DNA of 64,000 bases. It comes from Seleniibacterium sp963677135 (GTDB lineage Bacteria > Desulfobacterota > Desulfuromonadia > Desulfuromonadales > Geopsychrobacteraceae). A program made the translations under genes and the position numbers. The stretch's first letter is position 1. Every line of letters begins with the position of its first letter. Positions 52,440 through 58,882 of the stretch are shown here, piece by piece. Where the stretch lies: the NCBI GenBank assembly GCA_963677135.2, contig CAXXLS010000017.1:620001-684000 (forward strand), in the 5' to 3' direction. The notes under the pieces were generated by a model. That model was given only the letters and a program-made list of their open reading frames with translations, had not been told where the DNA came from and ran no database searches.

Positions 52440-52735
52440 TCACATGGCTATGCTATACCGGTTTTCGCCTTTGCGCCGTAAGGAGTGTCCGACCCGGTAC
52501 CCTGACTGGAGTCTCAAGGACGCTGTTTATGGTGGCCGGGCAACTGACGACATAGATCCCGTGGCAGCCATTATTCTCCGGTCGGAGAAAGCCGGCTACA
52601 CACCGCCTGGATCAGTGATGACCGGGACGGAAGGTGCAGAGATTTTCAGGATGGGGACCACCGCCAGTGGTTGGACCCCGGAGTATGCCTTTCGTTGCGA
52701 CGAAAGGCTTTTTTTGTTTTGACAAGGATATCATC
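52440..52735 (+). promoter_or_regulatory. Structured leader of the pan operon (candidate riboswitch/attenuator)
   Basis: About 275 nt that look like structured RNA: hairpins CCTGACT..AGTC..AGG (52500-52519), CCGG..CCGG (52578-52595), GGGGACCA..TGGT..CCCC (52654-52679), ending in the terminator at 52687-52715. panB begins only 20 nt after the T-run and there is no room for another promoter, so transcripts must pass the terminator. RNA elements called pan motifs are known upstream of panB/C/D genes in some bacteria; I cannot confirm this is one. A 92-codon ORF over the same bases is rejected. Confidence 0.55.
52687..52715 (+). terminator. Intrinsic terminator directly upstream of panB
   Basis: GCCTTTCGT-TGCG-ACGAAAGGC followed by seven T: a textbook terminator with a UNCG-like tetraloop, whose T-run ends nine bases before the panB ribosome site. 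Confidence 0.9.
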
Positions 52736-53539
52736 GTGAAAAAACGCCGGACAATACTGGATATAGCGCAAATGAAGGAGCAGGGCGAAAAGATCAGCGT
52801 CCTGACCGCTTATGACTATCCGTTTGCTAAACTCATGGATACGGCCGGAATTGATATGATTCTGGTGGGCGATTCCGTCGGCTCGGTTTTCTCGGGCTAC
52901 GAAAACACCCTGCCGGTCACCATGGAAGAAATGATTTATCACACCCGGGCCGTGGCCCGCGGTTGCGACCAGGCCCTTATCATTGCCGATCTGCCGTTTT
53001 TGTCCTACCAGATCGATATTCGGGATGCGCGTCTGAATGCCGGTCGCCTGGTCAAGGACGGTGGTGCCCAGGCCGTCAAGCTCGAAGGTGGCGAGCATAT
53101 GGCGGACACGATTCGGGCCATTGTCGACATGGACATTCCGGTCTGTGGGCATGTCGGGCTGACACCCCAGTCCGTTCACCGGATGGGCGGCTTCAGGGTA
53201 CAGGGACGTCAGGATGAACAGGTCCGCAAGATCATTGCCGATGCCAAGGCGGTTGAGGCTGCCGGGGCCTTCGCCGTTGTTCTTGAAGCGATTCCGGCGG
53301 AGCTGGCCAGGGAAATCTCCGAGCAGCTGACTATCCCCACCATCGGCATCGGGGCCGGACCCGGATGTGACGGGCAGGTCCTGGTCATTCACGATATTCT
53401 CGGTCTGTGCGACAAGTACTCCCCCAAATTCGTCAAGCGTTTCGCCGATGTCTCGGCGATCATCACGCAGGGAATCGAGCAGTATATTGCCGAAGTCAAG
53501 AACGGCCAGTTTCCCGGTCCTGAACATTCCTTCAAGTAG
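52736..53539 (+). CDS. panB: 3-methyl-2-oxobutanoate hydroxymethyltransferase
   Basis: 267 residues from GTG 52736 (AAGGA seven bases before). Motifs VLTAYDYPFAKLMDTAGIDMILVGDSVGSV (Mg ligand Asp in VGDS), VKLEGGEHMA, GHVGLTPQSVHRMGGF and IPTIGIGAGPGCDGQVLV with catalytic Glu in VLEAIP. Makes ketopantoate from ketoisovalerate and methylene-THF, linking to the folate genes at 3.6-7.9 kb. First gene of panB-panC-panP behind a terminator-ended leader. Confidence 0.95.
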   Translation: MKKRRTILDIAQMKEQGEKISVLTAYDYPFAKLMDTAGIDMILVGDSVGSVFSGYENTLPVTMEEMIYHTRAVARGCDQALIIADLPFLSYQIDIRDARLNAGRLVKDGGAQAVKLEGGEHMADTIRAIVDMDIPVCGHVGLTPQSVHRMGGFRVQGRQDEQVRKIIADAKAVEAAGAFAVVLEAIPAELAREISEQLTIPTIGIGAGPGCDGQVLVIHDILGLCDKYSPKFVKRFADVSAIITQGIEQYIAEVKNGQFPGPEHSFK

Positions 53540-53553
53540 GCGGAGAAAATCTT

Positions 53554-54399
53554 ATGGACATCATCAGAACCGCCGAAGAAATGCAGCACTGGAGCCTGCA
53601 GGCTCGGGCCGAAGGGAAGCGCATCAGTTTTGTCCCGACCATGGGATTCCTTCATGAAGGACACCTGTCGTTATTGAAAGAAGGGCGGGGGCAGGGGGAC
53701 CTGCTGGTTCTGTCCATTTTTGTCAACCCGACCCAGTTCGGCCAGGGGGAGGACTTTGAGGACTACCCCCGCGATCTTGAGCGCGACAGCGAACTTGCCG
53801 CGGCAGTCGGCGTCGACGTCATCTTCGCGCCGACTGCCGCGGACATGTACCCGAACGGTTATGCGACCTATGTGAATGTCGAAGGGATCACCGAAATCTT
53901 GTGTGGAGCGAGTCGTCCGGGACATTTCCGCGGCGTCTGCACCGTGGTCTGCAAACTGTTCAATATCATCCAGCCCCAGGTCGCCATTTTCGGCACCAAG
54001 GATTTTCAGCAGCTTGCCGTCATTCGGCGCATGGTCAATGATCTGAATATGCCCGTCGAGATTGTCGGTATGCCGATTTTCCGGGAAGCCGACGGGTTGG
54101 CCATGAGTTCGCGCAACGTCTATCTCAGCCCTGAACAGCATCGGCAGGCTCTCAGTCTTTCGCGGGCGATCAGGGACGCCCGGGAGCTGGTCAGGGGAGG
54201 GGATACGGACTGTGCCGATCTGATCAGGCGCATCACCGGCCAGATTTCGACTCAGCCCGAGGCCGTCATCGATTATATCAAAATCTGTCACCAGACGACC
54301 CTTGAGGATCAGCAGGCCGTCGACGAGAATTCGGTGTTGCTGCTTGCGGTCAGATTCGGATCGACCCGGCTGATCGACAACGGTTTCCTGATGGAATAA
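53554..54399 (+). CDS. panC: Pantothenate synthetase
   Basis: 281 residues. VPTMGFLHEGHLSLL (ATP-binding HxGH-type), SIFVNPTQFGQGEDFEDYPR, FGTKDFQQLAVIRRMV and the KMSKS-like GLAMSSRNVYLS. Joins pantoate and beta-alanine using ATP. 14 nt after panB; 3 nt before panP. Confidence 0.96.
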   Translation: MDIIRTAEEMQHWSLQARAEGKRISFVPTMGFLHEGHLSLLKEGRGQGDLLVLSIFVNPTQFGQGEDFEDYPRDLERDSELAAAVGVDVIFAPTAADMYPNGYATYVNVEGITEILCGASRPGHFRGVCTVVCKLFNIIQPQVAIFGTKDFQQLAVIRRMVNDLNMPVEIVGMPIFREADGLAMSSRNVYLSPEQHRQALSLSRAIRDARELVRGGDTDCADLIRRITGQISTQPEAVIDYIKICHQTTLEDQQAVDENSVLLLAVRFGSTRLIDNGFLME

Positions 54400-54402
54400 A
54401 CA

Positions 54403-56046
54403 ATGACTGAAACTGCACTTGCCAATTTACAGACCCTCTATCGAATTTTCACCGTTCCGGAAGCGCCCGATTCCACCCTCGGTAAAATCGACCAGGCAAT
54501 TACCGGCAATGTGGCCGATTTTCTTCAGAAGCACATTGTCGCACTGGAATGCAGCCTGGAAGAGATAGAGAAGGATTTTTCCAGTTCCGCCATTCCTGAA
54601 GATCCGACCTTCGTGTCCGAGTATACCGAGTTCGTCAAGGAAAAACTGGTGGCTCAATCCGTTCATACCGCGGCACCCGGTTTCGTCGGGCACATGACCT
54701 CGGCGCTGCCTTATTTCATGTTGCCGTTGTCGCGCATTATGACCGCCCTCAACCAGAACCTGGTGAAAGTTGAAACCTCCAAGGCCTTCACCCCTTTGGA
54801 GCGCCAGGTCCTGGCGATGCTGCACCGCCTGATTTATGACCGGGACGAGGATTTTTACGAACGTTATATTCATGACAGCGCCCATGCCATGGGCGCTTTC
54901 TGTTCCGGTGGGACGATCGCCAACACGACGGCCTTCTGGGCGGCGCGGAATATGCTGTGCAAGACCGACGGGGAATTCCGGGGAATCGCCCAGGAGGGGC
55001 TGTTCAGGGCGCTCAAACACCTCGACTGCGACGGATTGGCGATTCTGGCTTCCCGCCGGGCCCATTATTCCCTGGGGAAAGCGGCCGATCTGCTCGCTAT
55101 CGGACGGGACAATCTGGTCCTGATCGATACCGACGAGCATAACCGGATCGATCTGAACCATCTGCGCGAAGAGCATAAAAAGCTGGTTGACCGTAACATC
55201 CGTCCCCTGGCCCTGCTGGGAATCGCCGGAACGACCGAAACCGGTCACATTGATCCCCTGGAGCAACTGGCCGACTTTGCCGAGGAGATCGGCTGTCATT
55301 ACCATGTCGACGCCGCCTGGGGCGGGCCCACTCTGTTTTCCTCCCGGCATCGCCATTTACTGGCCGGTATCGACCGGGCCGATTCGGTGACCATCGACGC
55401 GCACAAGCAGCTTTATGTGCCCATGGGCGCCGGGATGGTCCTGTTCAAAGACCCCCATGCCCTCAATGCCATTGAACATCATGCCAATTATATTCTGCGG
55501 CATGGGTCCAAAGACCTCGGCAGCCATACCCTTGAAGGGTCCAGGCCCGGGAAAGCTCTGCTTGTTCATGCCGGACTCTCCATCATTGGCCGTAAAGGGT
55601 ATGAGCTGTTGATTGATCTTGGCATTGAAAAAGCCCGGACCTTTGCGGAAATGATCACCCGACATCCCGATTTCGAGCTGATCTCGGCTCCGGAACTGAA
55701 TATCCTGACCTACCGTTACTGTCCGGACTGGCTTCAGCAGCGGCTGCCCGATCTGGCTCCGGACCTGGTAATAAAGGTCAACCAGGAACTTGATCAGGTT
55801 ATCCAGCTCGTCCAGAAAGTGCAGCGCGAAGCCGGCAAGACCTTTGTCTCGCGGACCCGCCTGCGGTGCGCCCGCTACGGGAAAGAGCAGATTACCGTTT
55901 TCCGGTCCGTGCTGGCCAACCCTCTGACGACCGATGACATCCTCAGTTCCGTTCTTGCTGAACAGTGTGATATCGTTGCCGGGGAACATGAGGTCCAGCA
56001 CCATTTCGACACCATCAGAGCCTTCCTGGCTGAACCCGGATCCTGA
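54403..56046 (+). CDS. panP: PLP-dependent aspartate 1-decarboxylase (PanP type)
   Basis: 547 residues, group II decarboxylase fold. GFVGHMTSALPYFM, GAFCSGGTIANTTAFWAARN, YHVDAAWGGPTLFS and Schiff-base K335 in IDAHKQLYVPMGAG. Length and N-terminal region match the PanP group, which makes beta-alanine from aspartate and substitutes for the pyruvoyl enzyme PanD. Placement 3 nt after panC strongly supports that role over glutamate decarboxylase. No panD in the window. Confidence 0.87.
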   Translation: MTETALANLQTLYRIFTVPEAPDSTLGKIDQAITGNVADFLQKHIVALECSLEEIEKDFSSSAIPEDPTFVSEYTEFVKEKLVAQSVHTAAPGFVGHMTSALPYFMLPLSRIMTALNQNLVKVETSKAFTPLERQVLAMLHRLIYDRDEDFYERYIHDSAHAMGAFCSGGTIANTTAFWAARNMLCKTDGEFRGIAQEGLFRALKHLDCDGLAILASRRAHYSLGKAADLLAIGRDNLVLIDTDEHNRIDLNHLREEHKKLVDRNIRPLALLGIAGTTETGHIDPLEQLADFAEEIGCHYHVDAAWGGPTLFSSRHRHLLAGIDRADSVTIDAHKQLYVPMGAGMVLFKDPHALNAIEHHANYILRHGSKDLGSHTLEGSRPGKALLVHAGLSIIGRKGYELLIDLGIEKARTFAEMITRHPDFELISAPELNILTYRYCPDWLQQRLPDLAPDLVIKVNQELDQVIQLVQKVQREAGKTFVSRTRLRCARYGKEQITVFRSVLANPLTTDDILSSVLAEQCDIVAGEHEVQHHFDTIRAFLAEPGS

Positions 56047-57318
56047 ATGAAAACCATCTACCGGTCACGGCTGTTAGTTTCCGGGAACGCTCCGCCCCTG
56101 GAGGACGGGGCCTTCCTCGTTTGCGATTCACGGATCGTTGCCGTGGACAGTTATCCGCCGCTGTCCGCCGCGTACCCGGATGCCGCCGTGACCGATTTTG
56201 GCGATGCCATCATCTGTCCGCTGCTGGTCAATGCCCATACTCATCTGGAGCTGACCGACTACCCCAGGTGGTCCCTGGCTGCCGGGGAGACCGCCGCCCC
56301 CCAGGATTTCGTCGACTGGATTTTGCAGCTGATCCGGGTCAAGCGGAAGCTCAAGGGGGACGATTACCGGCACTCCCTGGGGCATGGTATTGATCAGTCC
56401 CTGGCATCCGGAACCGGGATTGTCGGAGACATCCTGGCGCATCACTCCGCGGCGGACGTTTACAACGGAACGGCGATCCAGGGGCGTCTGTATCTAGAAA
56501 CCCTGGGGCGCGATCCGGCCGTTATCGAAAAAGTCAGAAGCGGTCTTGACCGAGCGCTTGCAGAAGAGAACTGCGGGCACATGACCAAGGCCGTATCTCC
56601 TCATTCCCCCTATACGATCAGCAGGACCTACCTGCAAGATATCTATCGGGACTGCCGCCGGCGTCATGTCCTATGCTGCACCCATCTGGCCGAGTCCCCG
56701 GACGAAGTCGATTTCATTCAACAAGGACGGGGCGCCATGGCCGAAAAGTTTTTCCCGGCCATCGGCTGGGAAGCCTATATCCCCGGGGGGAGTGGTTCCA
56801 GACCGGTGGCCTATCTGGATGAGCAGGGTGGGCTTTTCCCCGAAAACCTGCTTGTTCACGGGGTGCAGTTGAATGATGATGAAATCGACCTGCTGGCCAG
56901 TAGAAAGATGGCCATCGCCCTCTGTCCGCGCTCCAACCAGCGCCTGAAGGTCGGCAAAGCACCTGCCGGAAAACTCCTTGACAGCGGGGTCCGGCTGGCT
57001 CTCGGCACTGATAGCATGGCCAGTTGCGGCAGTTTGTCCATCTGGGATGAAATGGCCTTTGCCCATACCTGGTTCGCAGGGGATCTTGACGCTCCCACCC
57101 TGTTCTACCTGGCGACCCTTTCCGGGGCCGACGTTCTTGGCATGGCCGATCGCTTCGGCAGCCTGGAACAGGGTAAGTTCGCCGCATTTCAGGTCTTGCG
57201 ACCCAAAACAACTGTTGCGAAGGGCGAGGTTTTCGATTATTTTGTAGCGCCGGGCTGCACTGCAGATATTGTTCATGCGGTCATGGGCGAGCAGGTGCTG
57301 TTGTCCGAAAGGTCGTGA
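56047..57318 (+). CDS. Amidohydrolase (aminodeoxyfutalosine/cytosine deaminase-like)
   Basis: 423 residues, single-metal amidohydrolase barrel: VNAHTHLELTDY (HxH), SPHSPYTIS, CCTHLAESPDEVDF, and GTDSMASCGSL with the catalytic Asp. Family members deaminate adenine-nucleoside analogues, s-triazines or related rings. In relatives with the futalosine menaquinone pathway, such proteins act as aminofutalosine deaminase; no other mqn gene is here, so this is a tentative assignment. The ATG (56047) directly follows the panP stop, suggesting co-transcription. Confidence 0.78.
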   Translation: MKTIYRSRLLVSGNAPPLEDGAFLVCDSRIVAVDSYPPLSAAYPDAAVTDFGDAIICPLLVNAHTHLELTDYPRWSLAAGETAAPQDFVDWILQLIRVKRKLKGDDYRHSLGHGIDQSLASGTGIVGDILAHHSAADVYNGTAIQGRLYLETLGRDPAVIEKVRSGLDRALAEENCGHMTKAVSPHSPYTISRTYLQDIYRDCRRRHVLCCTHLAESPDEVDFIQQGRGAMAEKFFPAIGWEAYIPGGSGSRPVAYLDEQGGLFPENLLVHGVQLNDDEIDLLASRKMAIALCPRSNQRLKVGKAPAGKLLDSGVRLALGTDSMASCGSLSIWDEMAFAHTWFAGDLDAPTLFYLATLSGADVLGMADRFGSLEQGKFAAFQVLRPKTTVAKGEVFDYFVAPGCTADIVHAVMGEQVLLSERS

Positions 57319-57389
57319 CGGGTTAGACTGAACATCCATTGGCAACCCAAGCCCTGATTCATAAGCCCGTACGAAGTTGAAGAAAGATT

Positions 57390-57824
57390 ATGATTGAAGA
57401 ACACGGAACCATTGTCGAACTCAAAGAAGACAACATCGCCATTGTCCAGTGCGGGCGCAGCAGTGCCTGTGATCACTGCCCCTCGGTCGACTCCTGCCAG
57501 ATGGGGGATGACAAAGAGACCATGCTGATCGAAGCTCTCAACCTGGCCGGGGGACAATTGCATGACCGGGTGAAAGTGGTGACGACCACCAGGAATTTCC
57601 TGCAGTCATCCTTTATGCTTTATATCATTCCGGTTATCGCCCTGCTTGTCGGTGCTCTGATCGGCCAGACGGTCGGAGAAAAAAGCGGAGCCGTCGATCC
57701 CTCGCTGCTGTCTGCGCTGCTCGGTTCCCTCTGCCTGGTGGTGAGCTTTCTGCTGATCCGGCTGTTCACCCGGAAACTTAAAAAAGAAGCCTACATGCCC
57801 AAGATCGTCGCCATCGAATCCTGA
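57390..57824 (+). CDS. RseC/MucC-like redox membrane protein
   Basis: 144 residues. N-terminal cytoplasmic domain with CGRSSACDHCPSVDSCQMG (four Cys as in RseC: C-x5-C-x2-C-x5-C), then two membrane helices (about 70-90 and 103-124, SFMLYIIPVIALLVGALIG and LLSALLGSLCLVVSFLLI). RseC proteins assist reducing systems such as that of SoxR or Rnf-linked electron transfer; partner unknown here. Confidence 0.85.
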   Translation: MIEEHGTIVELKEDNIAIVQCGRSSACDHCPSVDSCQMGDDKETMLIEALNLAGGQLHDRVKVVTTTRNFLQSSFMLYIIPVIALLVGALIGQTVGEKSGAVDPSLLSALLGSLCLVVSFLLIRLFTRKLKKEAYMPKIVAIES

Positions 57825-57843
57825 ATAGGAAAGTCATCAGCAT

Positions 57844-58299
57844 ATGGGTATCAAAGTTATCGCCACCAACAAAAAAGCGTATCACGACTACTTCATCGAC
57901 GAAACCTTCGAGGCCGGTATCGTTCTGACCGGAACCGAGGTTAAATCGATCAGGGATGGGAAGGTTAACCTGAAAGAGTCCTTCTGCCGGATAAAAGATG
58001 GCGAGGTATTCATCAACAATATGAACATCCCGGAATATGCGTTCGGAAATCGCGAAAACCATGACCCGACGCGGATGAGAAAACTGCTCCTGCATCACGC
58101 CGAGATCGACAAGCTGATCCGCCAGACCGAGCAAAAGGGATTGGCGCTGATCCCGACCAAGATCTATTTCAAGAATAATTACATCAAGCTTGAGCTCGGC
58201 CTCGGTCGTGGAAAAAAACTGCACGACAAGCGCGAAACCCTCAAGCGGAAAGAGGCCGATCGGGAAATGGCGAAAGCCATGAAGAACGCGCACAGATAG
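57844..58299 (+). CDS. smpB: SsrA-binding protein
   Basis: 151 residues. AYHDYFIDETFEAGIVLTGTEVKSIRDGKVNLKES is the SmpB OB-fold core, ending with GRGKKLHDKRETLKRKEADRE, the basic C-terminal tail that enters the decoding centre. Acts with tmRNA to rescue stalled ribosomes; the tmRNA gene begins 82 bp downstream. Confidence 0.96.
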   Translation: MGIKVIATNKKAYHDYFIDETFEAGIVLTGTEVKSIRDGKVNLKESFCRIKDGEVFINNMNIPEYAFGNRENHDPTRMRKLLLHHAEIDKLIRQTEQKGLALIPTKIYFKNNYIKLELGLGRGKKLHDKRETLKRKEADREMAKAMKNAHR

Positions 58300-58350
58300 T
58301 TTGCACTTCGTAGTTCAATATGAGATAATGCTTTAACTAGTAAAAAGAAG

Positions 58351-58376
58351 TTGACTGAAAAATAAACACTTATAAG
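58351..58376 (+). promoter_or_regulatory. ssrA promoter
   Basis: TTGACT (58351-58356) and TATAAG (58371-58376; or TAAGAA two bases on, giving 16-nt spacing) end five bases before the tmRNA 5' G. Confidence 0.7.
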
Positions 58377-58381
58377 AATTT

Positions 58382-58735
58382 GGGGGTGTCAAGGTTTCGA
58401 CGGGGGACGGAAACGAAAGTCGCATGCCGGAGTGGGCTGGCTCCGAAACAAAGCCCAACTTAACTAAACGCAGACTCTGACGTTAGTTACGCACTGGCCG
58501 CTTAATTAAGCGACCACGTTTCATGACTTATCGTCCATGTAGGACATGAAACGTAAAGCAGTGGACTAGTCTAACAGCAAGTCTTTGGCTGTCGGGCGAA
58601 ACTCTAAAAAGACTCGCCGGTTGAATATCCTGTCTGTGGGAGCTTCCTCCGGTTAAATTAAAATACAGACTAAGCATGTAGAAGCTTTACGTGGAAAGCT
58701 TTCGGACGCGGGTTCGATTCCCGCCACCTCCACCA
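58382..58735 (+). ncRNA. ssrA: tmRNA
   Basis: 354 nt. Acceptor stem GGGGGTG (58382-58388) pairs with CACCTCC (58725-58731), followed by A and CCA (58733-58735); T-arm GGTTCGATTCC. The resume codon GCA is at 58470 and the tag reads ADSDVSYALAA then TAA (58503-58505), followed by a TTAATTAAG hairpin. tmRNA adds this degradation tag to stalled proteins with SmpB. Its 3' end is the attachment site of an integrated element. Confidence 0.97.
58715..58735 (+). repeat. att site, copy 1 (ssrA 3' end)
   Basis: 21-bp sequence from CGATTCCC to CTCCACCA at the end of ssrA, identical to the copy at 58914-58934. tmRNA 3' ends are classic integrase targets. Confidence 0.85.
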
Positions 58736-58744
58736 ATTAAAAAT

Positions 58745-58777
58745 GGTCGCCCAGTCATAAATTGGGCGGCCTTTTTT
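58745..58777 (+). terminator. Terminator after ssrA
   Basis: GGTCGCCCA / TGGGCGGCC (one G-T pair) with TTTTTT. Begins nine bases after the tmRNA CCA end. Confidence 0.88.
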
Positions 58778-58818
58778 AGTGGTGCGAAGTTGTCACGGGA
58801 ATCGAAGCGAAGCGAGCG

Positions 58819-58861
58819 CTGACTAAATGTCAGAAGAGCGGCCAAGGATGGCCGCGTCAGC
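58819..58861. repeat. Nested palindromes between the two att copies
   Basis: CTGAC-TAAAT-GTCAG and GCGGCCA-AGGA-TGGCCGC hairpins, with an outer CGCTGAC / GTCAGCG pair that competes with the first. Could be integrase arm sites or a REP-like unit. Confidence 0.5.
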
Positions 58862-58882
58862 GAGCGGAGGGGAGCCTACGCA

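Noticed and set aside
52440..52715. 6S RNA, RNase P RNA or 4.5S RNA in the pan leader
   Set aside because: None of the conserved segments of RNase P or SRP RNA is present, and no long closing stem typical of 6S RNA was found.
52444..52722. 92-codon ORF upstream of panB
   Set aside because: It ends inside the terminator T-run, has no ribosome site, and its bases form hairpins, so a leader RNA is a better explanation.
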